64,000 nt of DNA. Source: Bryopsis sp. KO-2023. Lineage: Eukaryota; Chlorophyta; Ulvophyceae; Bryopsidales; Bryopsidaceae. Where the stretch lies: positions 6,138,001 to 6,202,000 of the forward strand of contig BSYQ01000002.1 of NCBI GenBank assembly GCA_030272585.1, given 5' to 3'. The notes under the pieces were generated by a model. The model was given only the letters and a program-made list of their open reading frames with translations. It was not told where the DNA came from and made no database searches. The translations under genes were made by a program, and so were the position numbers. Position 1 is the first letter of the stretch, and every line of letters starts with the position of its first letter. This document shows, in pieces, positions 52,486 to 64,000 of the stretch.

Positions 52486-53190
52486 ATGATCTTACACAAT
52501 CTGACTCACAATTTCTGCAACAATGGGAATATCGTCAAATCCCGTGTTTTAAGTGGTCATGTATGCTTCAAACGTCCTGTTCGTCTTATTGTGCCATCCC
52601 ATGAGGATACTAGCAACATTTCCCGAGTGTGGGACGATCGAGGTGTTCCACCTTCTACCGATCATATTACGGTTATGTTGACGGTACTTGTGCGACCGAT
52701 CTATCGAGTCATGCCAACTTTCGATTTGTTCGCGAAAGCTGAGCTCGTTTTTGAGACTTCAGAAATACTCCTCGATTTTGGTACGTTGACAATTGGGGTC
52801 TTTCTTGAGAGCGTGAAGAAACTCTTCAAGGCCACGATCAACGGCCGACTTTTGTTTATGATGAAGGAGATACCAGTGCTCCCACTTAATTCCAAATTTA
52901 AGATCGGGACGACGAAATCGATTATCGTGTTATACGGGAAGCCCGGCCAGTTTAATGTGTCAGACATCGTTTTTTTGTTGATTGTGTGCTCTGTCGGCCA
53001 TGTTGAAATGGGAGTTCCGCGCTTGGGGGACCTTGAGGTAGGCTCAAAAGTTAAGGTCGTTTTGAGAAATGTTGACACGAGTAGTCTTTCAAATCGTTTA
53101 TTGTACTTGGAAGCAACGCCGAGAATCGTATGGATTCGTTTCATCCGCTACTCCCGGGATGATGTCGCGCGTAGTTTTTTTTTTCATTAA
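52486..53190 (+). CDS. Hypothetical ORF, 234 codons
   Basis: The longest unexplained ORF of the window. It starts at an ATG, is of good complexity, and is rich in Val, Leu and Ile (FDLFAKAELVFETSEILLDF, VFLLIVCSVGHVEMG). The hydrophobic stretch near residues 165-180 could be one membrane segment. The opposite strand is open for 147 codons, so the true strand is uncertain. No family recognised and no intron signals needed. Confidence 0.35.
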   Translation: MILHNLTHNFCNNGNIVKSRVLSGHVCFKRPVRLIVPSHEDTSNISRVWDDRGVPPSTDHITVMLTVLVRPIYRVMPTFDLFAKAELVFETSEILLDFGTLTIGVFLESVKKLFKATINGRLLFMMKEIPVLPLNSKFKIGTTKSIIVLYGKPGQFNVSDIVFLLIVCSVGHVEMGVPRLGDLEVGSKVKVVLRNVDTSSLSNRLLYLEATPRIVWIRFIRYSRDDVARSFFFH

Positions 53191-53194
53191 CTTT

Positions 53195-55590
53195 AAGATG
53201 AAAGGAGAGTCTTAGGCTAGAGGGGGAACATACATCTTCCCTGATATCTTCTCCGAAGGGGTGGGTGCTCTTGAATTTCAAAAAAAAAAAAAACATGTTG
53301 TGTTGAGCTCACAAGCACATCGCATGATTAGCATTTACCTCAGATTAAGGTCTTTCTCGAACATCTACACATAGAGATCCTTACGGTCCACTCCGACAGG
53401 GCTGTGGAGTATGGGACGGCGATGAGAGTCGGAATAGTCGAAATGTAAGGTTTCTTTGTTCAGTCGATTGGATCGAGGCCCACTGTTGAAAAAGGGCACG
53501 CAGTGAAGATTTGATCGATGTTTGACTGAACGACGACGATAGGGAGTTTAGGCGGTATGATCAAGTAGAAAGCATCAATGAAAGAGAACTTCAGTTGATG
53601 AGTGATACCGAGTCCGAGGAGGTCGATGAGTCGCAAGCAACGGATCGTTTGGGATCCAACGCCAAGCGATATGCTCGTTATGTCTTGGTGGAATTTCCGC
53701 GAAAGTAAGGATTCGAAAAAATCTGAAAAATATGCCCCTTTGCAAAGTGCACTTTCTGTTTTTTTATACTTACATAGTATGTACTTATATCTTGTCAAAG
53801 AAATATCCTTATATATATATATGCCATAAATGAAAGGGGCGTAAGGGAGTTGTGATACGCTCATTTTGTAGTATGAGCGTGTAGTACGGGTTTCTAGGGA
53901 TATATATTCAGGGATCTCACTTGTAATTTTGATTCTCTGATTTGTGTTTTGTGTGTGCCCAACTTCGTTTCTCTCAGCAACTCAAAACCCAGTCCCAAAG
54001 GGACTTAACAAGTTGAACGGAAAAAAGGTTTTGATTTTCCAATCTTGAGAAAAAGGGGAAAAAAATATGATCGAATTCCCTAGCCAGGTGGGCCATGGTC
54101 GGAGGCATCCCACCATTTGCGTTGAATTCTAAGCCGGAAATCATTTGAGCAAGACGTCGCTCCCTCTGGACCACTTCTATCTCTCTCCAAAGTTTTCGTT
54201 GCAAGCACAACTAGGTCCGCACGGCCTAGTCACATATGTCTATGTAAAGGGAGTTGATTACCTATCCACATATATAGAACATGTAAAAAAAACAATTCTT
54301 GTAAGAGAAATTCTCCACCGGGCAAGTTATCTCAACGTGGTAGAGGGCAAAACAATTTGGCATGTGTTACACTGGCTCGACTTCCCATAACGTCGTTGTG
54401 CTATTATTAAAAATCTTTCCGCTTGGGTCTAGTCGAAAAGGAGTACATGTGGGGAGGGTCGATAATTAGAGGTCGTATTATACTGCCTCTTTTTGAGCAA
54501 AAAAATATTAAATAACAAGGTAAGAGCACCTAGCTCCCCCCATGATTGTAGTTGTAGGTGGCAGTTAAAGGGAGTGAGTATGAATGAGAGGCTATTTGTC
54601 AAAGCAAATATTCAAGCATTCATGAAGAATTAGACGCTCGTTCTGAAACCCTATATTGAAACATAATGATATAGCCTTTACTACATGCTCATGCGGTTGA
54701 TTGCGTTGCAAAAGGACCTAAAAGCATACCTCGGAGCGCATCCAAAGTTGATTCACCCACTTGAAATATGAGACTGGGCAAACCTGAGGGAGATCGAGAA
54801 GATTTTATGATGGTCCAAAATGGTGAGCAAACGTTAGAGAAAAATGCAACATGTGGGCTAAAAGTGAAGCTCGTCTATCGCACAAACATTAACCAAGGAA
54901 GTAATGAAAGTTTTCCACATTACAAAGTGGACAAATTGTTTCAAGTTTATTGTATCAAAAACTATAATAGTAAAAACAAAAGGACTCCATAAATACCCAT
55001 GATAGATGGGAAGATATCTCACGTATAGTGATAAAAAAAGTGGGGTTGTTGAGCGCTCTAACGTGACACAAATGATTGGGCAGCCAACGATCGTCATTCT
55101 GAATCGAACAATCATGAGATCTCATATAAGGATAGAGCAGATGTTTTGACGATAAAAGAATAAAGCTAATGAAAGAGACACTAAACCATTTTTGTATTTT
55201 TTTCCCGTACTAGTGTCAAAAAAACTCGACGTCTCCCCCGTGCTCCGTGATGTAAATGTCTCTCGCCATGGGGTGCTTGGCCACCGTTCCCTTGCCCTTG
55301 GAAAAAGCATAGTAGGCGCCTTGGGTGCCTTGGGTGTTTGATAAACCAGTCTGCCGAAACGTAAATTGCTCTTTAATTGGCCTAGCACGTGAGTGATAGC
55401 AAATAATGCTGCGATCGTTTCCCGGCTCGCCGAATCTCTTGCACGACCTTCCCACCCCGGGAGCAAAAACCTCCGAACGGGACCGTCTAATTCACCGAAA
55501 GGAGTAAAAGCCAAGTTTAAGATTCGGTCGCTTTGTCTAAGAATGAATTGCGGAACTCAAGGATGGCGTTTTTATCAAGAAAACAACAAT
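53195..55590. other. Intergenic, no convincing gene
   Basis: Short ORFs, a small TA repeat at 53812-53821 and no recognisable element. The texture differs from the first 50 kb. Confidence 0.4.
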
Positions 55591-55599
55591 AGGTATCAA

Positions 55600-55880
55600 T
55601 GATTGAACAAAGTGTTATGAGAATTAAAACTAATAATTTGGGTGTTGAGAAAGTTAGAGAAGGCAATCGAATGTTCTAATATCAAGTCATACCAAAATGA
55701 ACCACAACATTACCAACCAGGTTTTATTGTGCCACCTACTCGACAAGATTATGCTTGACTTATAGGCTTCTTGAAAAGTATCCATTGAAACGTTGCCTAG
55801 AAATATGTACCTACTTGTCCACCTATAGTCTTGGATATTAAAATATTTTTTCTAAGAGATGGAAGTGCCACCCGACAGCA
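55600..55880 (+). repeat. Dispersed repeat T, copy 1
   Basis: Shares agaaagttagagaaggcaat, gacaagattatgcttgactt and gagatggaagtgccaccyga with 57980-58220. After gccacccgac the copies diverge; here a 63-codon ORF (55859-56047) continues. Confidence 0.55.
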
Positions 55881-57039
55881 AATTGCAATTCACGACCCGC
55901 TGTGGCAAGCGTTACCTCAATGTAGACGCTATGAGTCGCTTTACTCAAACACACTTGGCCGGCTCGCTCCCTGTGGGAGGCGCGCGCGTTCCCATCGCGT
56001 GGAACTCCAGAAGCATGTCGCGCAACCGTAAGGATTCTGCAGTTTAGGGGAACATACTGTCCTCCAGTTTTGGATAGAGGGAAGCAAAAGAAAGAAGAAA
56101 AGTTTTGGTGAAAGGCAGTGTAATCAGGCGTAGCTTTCCGAGAGATCGTAGAAAGGTTTGTCACAGGCAGACGTAGCTTTCGAAAAGTTGAAAAATCGCA
56201 ACACTGCCCAGAGTGTAGGCTTGAATAGACGTGGCGGCGTAGGTCTAGAAGATGCAGATTTAGCACAAGTTTTCGTTTATAGTTTTTGCATTTGATGAGC
56301 ATTATCTCAGGGTTTACAGTGTCGGGTATAGAGGATCTTCAGTCTGACAGTTACCCTAGCGAGAACCGACCCGCAACGTTCAACCGAGGTCGATGTATTT
56401 TTCGAATGTCAGGGGGTGTCGTGTCGGCTGGACGCGGACAGAGCTTGGGAAATCTGTCTCCCCCAAAGACGTCGAGGCAGTGATCCGCACGACCCACAAC
56501 GTGGGTCACTTCCCCGTAGCAAAAAAACAAACATACGATCTCAAAAGAACTTTATTTATGGCTAGCCTTGAATCTTGGCGAACTTTTGGATTGAAAACGA
56601 CGTAAGAAACTAACAAACATTCATTTGTGGCTTACAAGGACCTCCCTTTTCTACATTTTCTTTGCTTTGTTGGTGACAGCTTTGATGCTCCCGTACATCA
56701 TCGAGACGACGAGGGTCAAGGTAGAGGATGGGCTCTTTTCTAGCGAGTACTATGGGAATATGGCACAAATGTTTGATAAGCCGGTGTGTAAGGCCAAAAA
56801 TGATCAACCCGGTCATTTTGATCCGAGAGAGTTCTTCCAACGGACACATTTGGGTCTTTGCGTGAGACGAGCATCAGGGCTCAAGCAAGTGGAGCCAAGG
56901 TATTTGCAAGATATGCCGCCATAGTAGTGAGAGTGATGGTCGGGAAGAATGGGGACCGACCTTCCTTACCTCCCTGTATGGTGGTACTCTTAAAATTTCG
57001 TTCTTTAGTTGGCCAAGTTCGCAAATGGGCGGGTCGATA

Positions 57040-57453
57040 TTGTCTATTCGTGTTTTGTTGTACCGAATAGTCGTCCTACCTGTTGTTCTTTTTGGTTCTG
57101 GAGTATGGGGCATGGAGCTCCAAGAGCGTGAGTGGAAGACGCTTGAGGCGATGCAATTGTCTTTTTTTCGCTAGATGTTGGGTTTACCAAATCAAACCGT
57201 CCCTTGCTTTGTTTATTCGGAACTAGGGGAACTACCAGTAAGATCATTGGTTATATTGCGGACCTTGAGGTATTGTAATAGGCTGGTGGAGTTGGATCAC
57301 GATAGTGGTATTGGCGGGGGTTTTCGAGAAGTTACCTCAAGTTATAAGAGAATGCGTCGGTTTAGGTTGAATCGCCAGGAAGACAAAGTTCCAGAAACGA
57401 TGGAAGGTCGTATGGAAGCAATGAAGATTGTGGATGTGATAGACCATTCATGA
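57040..57453 (+). pseudogene. LINE RT thumb remnant
   Basis: Reads LPVVLFGSGVWGMELQ, a stop at 57173-57175, then MLGLPNQTVPCFVYSELGEL and LRYCNRLVEL. This is the pattern that follows the RT palm in LINEs, as in the 25.6-kb element (RLPRYTPKEVLYGELG). One nonsense codon is visible and the catalytic part is absent, so it is an old fragment. Confidence 0.65.
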
Positions 57454-57979
57454 CACCATGAATACTCAAATAGAAGGAACTCCGGAGTTAACAAAAATGA
57501 CATGTAGAAAGACAAAAAAAACACATATATGTATGGACAACTTTTCCGCTGCCACTTTTTAGATCCATTATTACTAAGTAGGTAATGGATTGCCACCAGA
57601 TTTGAGCGTCAGATAGCTTAGACAAGAAATCAAACATCCCCTAAGATTCAGATCCATCCTAGGTTTATTGAATGTGATGTGTTGGATTATTAATTCAAGA
57701 AATCTAGCAAAGAAGATTGGGTAGATAGTTCGTCTGAAATTGTTGCGTGGAGAATTTGTTGGTCAAAGAAGAATATTCCCCACCTTATTTTCTTAATAGG
57801 TATTCACTGTTCAATGTGAAGATGCATCGGATGGTTTGTATCTGATAACAATTATAGTCTAGGTGATAATTGTCGCGTTCAAAAACTCCTTGGTAAAACT
57901 TGATGTTTCGAGGTTTGAGAAGACGGGTTCGGGCGAGAAAGTTAACAAAAAGACAATAGGACGAAGTGTTCTAAGAGTT

Positions 57980-58220
57980 AGAAACGAACAATCTACATAT
58001 TCAGAAAGTTAGAGAAGACAATGGCCTATTGTGACACTAAGCCGTACGAAAAAAATGGGCAACCGGATATTAGTGTGCCAACTACGTGACAAGATTATGC
58101 TCGATTTACAATGTTTTCAACAAATGTCCATGGGAGAGTCGTATAAAAATATACATCCAAGTGTCCGCCTGAAGTCTTGAAGATTAAAATATCTTTCAAA
58201 GAGATGGAAGTGCCACCTGA
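57980..58220 (+). repeat. Dispersed repeat T, copy 2
   Basis: Counterpart of 55600-55880, about 2.35 kb downstream in the same orientation. Confidence 0.55.
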
Positions 58221-58224
58221 CATG

Positions 58225-61070
58225 TTTCAAAAAGGCGGCAATAAGACCCACACCCGCACCCGCTGGAAATTGAGGAAGAAAAGCGGAAATGGACAAAATC
58301 TTTGAAGGGATCACGCGGGGAGTGGTGCAAAGAGTAAAACGCGTCGAACACCACTCTCTGTTGGGGTTCGATTTCCCGAGGTGATAATTAAGTACTATGG
58401 GATGGGAGAGAAAGTTCGTTTCACATAATGCAACAAACGGGATGAGTTTTCTTCGTGGTTACACCGTCAAAGTAGATATAGATATTTCAAATATCAAATA
58501 TAAACACGAGCGAAAGCTAATTTATCAGCGAAGTTCTGGCAGTAAGATAATTTTTAGGGGTTTACATCTTTTATGATGGATATTAATATTAGATCCAATG
58601 AAATGATTTCGACGCATCTTTCGGTTAATAGCGAAGTTCGTTTGGTGGCGCACTCAATAGCTGCTAAGTGGGAATCCATGTTTTCTCGATAACCTTGCTA
58701 TTGACTTTGTCGCTCATTGAAGGAAATTGAAAGTGCAGGTATATTTGACCGTTTCAAAGCATAGTTGCAGAGCTTTCTAGAGCTAGGAGAAAAACTCCTT
58801 GCCTTTGGATGCATGTTTTCGATCATGTTTCTAAAAGAAGCAATACTTCCCGATAATAACATTTCGCCATATTGTATCACAAGAGGGTTCCCTTGATGGC
58901 GTTGATGGACATTGTTACAGCATGGACATTGGATGGATCACGTTGGATTGAGTCTGACTGGGGAGCTCTACGGATATGGGTTGGAGCAGGTAGATTTGAG
59001 CGTAATCACGTGATTTTGTGATTTTGGGATGGATATGAAGGGCATGATACTTTGATAAAAAAGTCTTAGTGGGGGGTGGTCTGGGTTCCAACTACATTGT
59101 TGGAACAGGAGTCACTGCTACATCAGAACCGAAGAGGGACAGAAGGGAATTATTGGGATTTTTGCTTGGTTTTTTCTAAGACGCCGCAAGAGTTCTGGCT
59201 TTTATTCTTTTCTGACAGATGTGTCGTGCGTAGCGATTACCTCATCTAGATTTGAGTGACACTTCATTGCCTGGGAATTTGAAAGGTAGTGACGTGGGAT
59301 ATACGACAGGGGTCGCTGACGACTTACAGTTCGTCTGGTTTTCGTTTGATTTCGGGGCTTTGGTCGGTTATTCTAGCGGATTTGTATTGCGTGAGGACAA
59401 ACTCTGAACCATCAGTTGATATGCCCTTCGGGGTAAAAATTGATGTAAAACAAAAGCTGATTACAACCCCTTTCATACATCATTGATACAAAATTCGACG
59501 TGGTCGCGCTAACAAAAAAAATAATAGCACGGAAAGGGCCTATGACCAGGGCGGTTCACCAGCAACTTAAAGGGAAGACGAATGCACGGAGGTCGACAAA
59601 GAGACAAGTAGTGGACATACGACAGAGTCTTTGGAAGATGAACCTAGTGCAACCGCGTTGCAAGGTTGTAAGGTCGGTGCACCCGCTGCAACAAGCCTTC
59701 ACCCCATTAATACCGCTTGCTTGGGCGAATGTGTTTGGCAGCCGTACGTCTAGTCGAGGGAGGCTTGTTTTTCTTAACGATAGAGAATTGATAGGAAGTG
59801 CTTATAGGTTACGCTATTATTGAATCCGTTGGGGAGCGACTAGACTCTCAGCCCAACTCATTTGTGATTAAAGAACCCAATGATTCTTAATGTTCCTTGA
59901 ATGATGTGATACCGAAGTATGGGATAGTCAAGTGAGATCAAATAGGGTTTCTTTGTCTGAACAATAAAGAAAGAAACAAACATGGGTGGGGCTCTAACAA
60001 TTAGTATGGCACATATCCTCAGGTTTAGGCCTATCATATTGGCGTCACGCCAGTCTAGGACGGTATTAGGTACCCTAGGTGCCCTTTTCATTAAGAAAAT
60101 GCCGCAGTATAAGGAGGACCGGGAGGGAGGGGGGACTATCTTGTATTCAAACCAGATTGTAGAAAACTCCCCGACGGGGATTTAAATAGATGCTCTCTCC
60201 TAGAGAGGCTTCCTTCTTGATATGCTAGACCTCATCTAGAAAGGTTAATACAAGGGAAGTTGAAAAATGATGTTTAGGATTGAGGACGACCTCTTATAAT
60301 AGAAAAAATCATCATCATCACCACACGCAAACATGAAAAGTCTGACAACATTAGCGCCACACCGACTTGCATATTTGCAAACTTTCGTGGCGACGCCGTT
60401 CAGGACAATCCCTCTCTGATACACGCCTTTTAGCAACTTTAGCTAACCACCGTATGTCCGAGAAAGTCCGTTGGCAAGCATACAACGAGAGAAAGGATAA
60501 GAGACGAGCAAAAGCGATATGACGACTGGATAATAAGCAAGGTGGTTGCGAAACAAGAGAGTCATTAAGTGAGTTGTTCAACAATAGCGAACATGCATGA
60601 TCGTGTGGATGCACAAATTTTAAGATTGGGTTGACTAGATAAAGAGAGTGTGGAAACTTTAGTCTCCACTTTAATAAATATTTTCGATACCAACAACTAA
60701 GAGTGCTTTTTTTTTTCTTGGCAACACATCCACAAATCTTTATGGATAACGTGATGGTTAGCTAGTACAAGTACAAACATGTGTGCTGGTCTGCGGTGTT
60801 TGGATGAGAGGGTCGCTTGGACAAGTATATATTTGTTTCATGACAAACCCATTTGGTTAGATACATCGATAACCTCAATTATACGCATTATTACTGGCCA
60901 TTCGCTAGCTTGCTCGTCAAACACAAATTTACTCAGGATCTTTTTCCTCTTTCTTCGCTCCACTCCAGTTTCGTCACGTGGGGCTGCAAACCTAGCTTAT
61001 CGCACAACCGCCCATTGATCTGACATACACAACACATCCATTGGTTCACCAAGGGTTTTACTGGAAGAGC
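58225..61070. other. Decayed intergenic DNA, no gene seen
   Basis: Only short ORFs, with no convincing exon pairs. Probably old transposon sequence beyond recognition. Confidence 0.35.
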
Positions 61071-61074
61071 TTTT

Positions 61075-62145
61075 GAGAATGGTTAGGGGGTCTTACCCAG
61101 AGGTGAAGAAGCAAGATTTGGGCGTCGAGATATTCAAACTCTTTTGGAGACATTTGTTGTTTTTCTTGGCAAATTTTGTATACGACAATGCCAAATCAAA
61201 GACGATTTTAAAGCGCGTTCAACACCATTGGGGCCGGATCGAGTTCCAATCTGGTGGATTGCCTCATTGTCATTTGTTGCTTTGAGTAAATCGATACGAT
61301 GTGGAGATGGTTAACAACGAGATCAGTTGTCGCCTTCCGTCGTTGCTACCGCTCTCCAAAGCGGATTCTAAGTTGTGTATACTGTTGTCAAAATGTATGC
61401 AACACACAACATCTCATGTTCCGACAAATGTTTGATTGAAGGGCGGGTGCGATGCAAATATGGATTTCCGGGCTTGCCGTGTGATGAAACACATGTGTGT
61501 CCTATCACCGGTGATTGGACGTATCGAACAGGGCTAACATCTACCGACGAAAGAATGATTTCGCATCCTTCGTTAGCGACTTTCATCTGGGATGCCCATC
61601 TGAATATGATGCGTTGTACCGGAACATTTATTGCGCTTTACTTGGCCAAGTATCTTTCGAAAACAGAGGCTTTTGGCTCATTGGATATGGACGTAGAAGA
61701 CGTCGAAACCGTTGGACTGCCGTCTGACGTCACAATTGAAGACGCACAATTCCCACCCCGTTTTTTCAAGGACCGAGTGATGGGTACTAGCGAGGTTAAG
61801 TTTCACTGTTTGGGGCGAGAAACCGTGTTGAAAGAAGATGTCATCATCGAGTTGAATATGAATGTCAACATGTTAGATTTGCATGGAAGTAATACGAATG
61901 TGTGCACGATCGAATACCTTCATCGTTTAAACACAGCGACGTTCCGTAGAATTTAGCATCGAAAACACAGAAAAATCGTGGTACAAAGAGTGTTGCATCA
62001 AACAAGTGTTTGATGCTATGGACGTCGATAAGTATAAAAAAGCCATAAGAGTGGCCTATATGTCTGGGTGGATGCGCGATGATTTCCCAACGAAATGTGT
62101 TTTGCTTCATCATTCACGCCACGAAGTTGAAGTGTGGACGGTTTA
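61075..62145 (+). pseudogene. Helitron Rep domain, broken by a stop and a frameshift
   Basis: Frame 1 reads IEFQSGGLPHCHLLL, the HxH (HUH) metal motif of Helitron Rep, then a TGA at 61283-61285. The same frame continues (EMVNNEISCRLPSLLP, LCILLSKCMQH) until a frameshift near 61395-61405. Frame 2 continues with SCSDKCLIEGRVRCKYGFPG, FIWDAHLNMMRCTG and YLAKYLSKTE, which carries the Y-x3-Y catalytic tyrosines. Coding-like text continues to about 62145 in another frame. It is a different lineage from the fragment at 22.1 kb (YLYKYIHKG). Confidence 0.8.
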
Positions 62146-62149
62146 AACA

Positions 62150-64000
62150 CAACAACAAGCACAAGCCCTTATTACAGGAAGTGACAAAGAAGAAACGTTA
62201 GCACACCTCGAAGTACCACTATCTAGCCAACTCCCTATATTAGAGAACCCCATGTAGACCTTGAGTTTGGATGGCCTTAAACCTGGGAGATGGTTGAATG
62301 ATTTTGTAATATAACGATTATCTGAAATTATTCCAATCAAGAGATAAAGAACGCTTCAAGATGCGCACAATATGAATGACTCATTGATGCTAGTATGGAC
62401 GATATCTTCTCGCAACTTGATGATATCATTTTTTTCTTTTGCATGCAAAAGGTGATTATGTTATTGTTGTTTTATAAATACTTTGAAGAACCCGGAGTGA
62501 GTAAACTTACGCAATCGGACACTGATGAGAGTTTCGAGAATGAACTGATGTAACTGTTACGATTTTTCTGTGCCGTTTCGCAAGTTTGGATGGAATCAAT
62601 GCAACGTTCAATTCAACTCGGGCAGTTGTTCTTTCTAACAGATATGAAGTGCATTGCCCGACGCTTTTAGCAAGGAGACTTGTTTTTGATTTGGAAAGTA
62701 GAGCGCTGGGCTTTTCGTCAAATCCTCATTTTTGTTTCTTATCACATATATTTTGGAATGTACATTATATAATTAAGAGCCCAAACGCACAATCAGGTGC
62801 GGGCAAAAAAGGAAACGTAAATAATGGAAAACGAAAAATTATCACGTACGATTTTCATAAGTTGTCGCAAGCAGTCTATAGGTGTTGTGTGTATCAATTA
62901 AATTTAGAAGTATAGCAAAGTTGGTGGTTGATGAGGTGCATCGATGAAGTGGTACGACAAGGGGGTGCTTCCTACCGTGGAGGTGATCCTAACGAACCAG
63001 TCCCCAGCCCAAGGAGAAGTGGAGCGAGTTCCATAACCGACCTCGGATCGGGCAACGTTCCCGAGATTCTTTGGCGGACCGAAAGGATGATGAGATCGAT
63101 TCGGCCAGGTGGGGCGTACCGGGAGGATCAATCATCTCTGCTTCTCCCTCTCTTGATGGATTGATATTCCCCTTGATATGAGTTCAATACGAAATGTCGA
63201 GCTACCAGCTCATGTCTTGTCTGCGCCAAGAAAACGACTCGCCCTTGGTCAAGAAACCTTAAAACGGATCTCCAGGACGGGGAGGGATCTTATAGGAGAG
63301 CAGTCGGGTTGGACCCGATAAAAAGGGCGAAGCCCGTGTTTCTGGTTTCCCTACCTGTTTTTTTGATCTTATATCAAGTTTTCGACGATTTCGATTGTCT
63401 TTTTAAATAACACATTCGTTTGTCCTAGAATTCAAGATCGAAATGAGATCAAATGATTGTGTCATTGGCGTCAAGTTCTTTTGTAACGACAAATAGGTGT
63501 ATTTGGTAACAAATAATATTTAACATAAAAGAGCTCAAGGCCTCTGAGGATTGAAAACCATCCCGATAAATTTGAAGACTCATCACAATGATGTGATTGT
63601 TATGGCCATGGATGGAAATAATCATTCTCCTTTGTAGGGATCTCCAACTATCCAGTTAAATTTTGTTGGCAAGAAACAGGAGCAAATGATTGTGGACAAC
63701 GAGATGGTTGCTACTAATTCACCGCCAACGTATGTTGATCAGCTTCAGCGTCCACATTAGATTGATGTGACCCTCGTCTCAGTTCCTTAGCTTGTCCATT
63801 ATTAATTTGTCACGACGTTTGCATATGGGATCTCAGACCATGCCAGCACTGAGTTTCAATTGGCATTTGAGAAGATACCATAGACTCAAAAGACAACGAG
63901 GAATTGGAGGGGTTCAATGGGAGAATCTATCGTGATATGTGTGGAAGAAGCTACAAGAAATGAAACATCACTCAGGGGGTCGATGGATGTGAGATCCTAG
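62150..64000. other. Right edge, no convincing gene
   Basis: ORFs of 62-109 codons without recognisable text or splice partners. I cannot assign this stretch. Confidence 0.35.

Noticed and set aside
1-64000. CRISPR arrays, rRNA genes, bacterial operons or an integrated virus
   Set aside because: No regularly spaced repeats, no rRNA segments, no bacterial gene order, and no viral capsid or polymerase motifs outside the retrotransposons.

Overview
The window is nuclear DNA of a eukaryote, probably a unicellular or algal protist with a repeat-rich genome; I cannot name the species. Evidence: spliceosomal introns with GT..AG ends, a eukaryotic-type tRNA-Arg, F-box/WD40 proteins, and an unusually varied set of eukaryotic transposable elements. 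There are no operons, ribosome binding sites or bacterial genes. Real genes are sparse; most of the sequence is repeats in various stages of decay.

Layout. 0-0.65 kb: coding-looking sequence running off the left edge. 2-5 kb and 9-11.3 kb: two copies of a segmental duplication, each a repeat-like upstream block followed by an intronless F-box/WD40 gene (3960-5012, 10262-11311). 6-7.6 kb: a six-exon gene of unknown function on the minus strand. 11.6-18.1 kb: a third, diverged F-box/WD40 gene split by a Ty3/gypsy chromovirus with identical 267-bp LTRs and a 5-bp target duplication. 19.7-21.6 kb: an orphan third copy of the upstream block. 22.1-22.8 kb: Helitron Rep fragment. 25.5-28.4 kb: a three-level nest, a TRIM inside a 5'-truncated LINE inside a composite repeat, the TRIM and LINE each with target-site duplications. 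28.4 kb: truncated tRNA-Arg paralogue. 29.9-34.8 kb: a fourth F-box/WD40 gene, inverted, split by an apparently intact 3.77-kb hAT transposon with an 8-bp target duplication. 37.6-38.3 kb: a small spliced gene for a secreted polyproline protein. 41.9-42.8 kb: a spliced coiled-coil gene with a stop codon and a repeat at its 3' end. 49.2 kb: intact tRNA-Arg(CCG). 50-52.1 kb: palindromes and a 1-kb foldback element carrying Pol III-like boxes. 52-64 kb: sequence of different texture with decayed LINE and Helitron remnants and one 234-codon ORF.

Biology. F-box/WD40 proteins are substrate receptors of SCF ubiquitin ligases; here they form a local, recently duplicated family. Two of the four members were hit by two unrelated transposon classes, and the flanks still show the pre-insertion target sites. 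The mobile-element biology (nested TRIM, Gag-less chromovirus, hAT with word-rich ends, tRNA-like SINE families, foldback element) is the most distinctive content. All intron/exon models come from reading splice-site phase by eye and have no transcript support.
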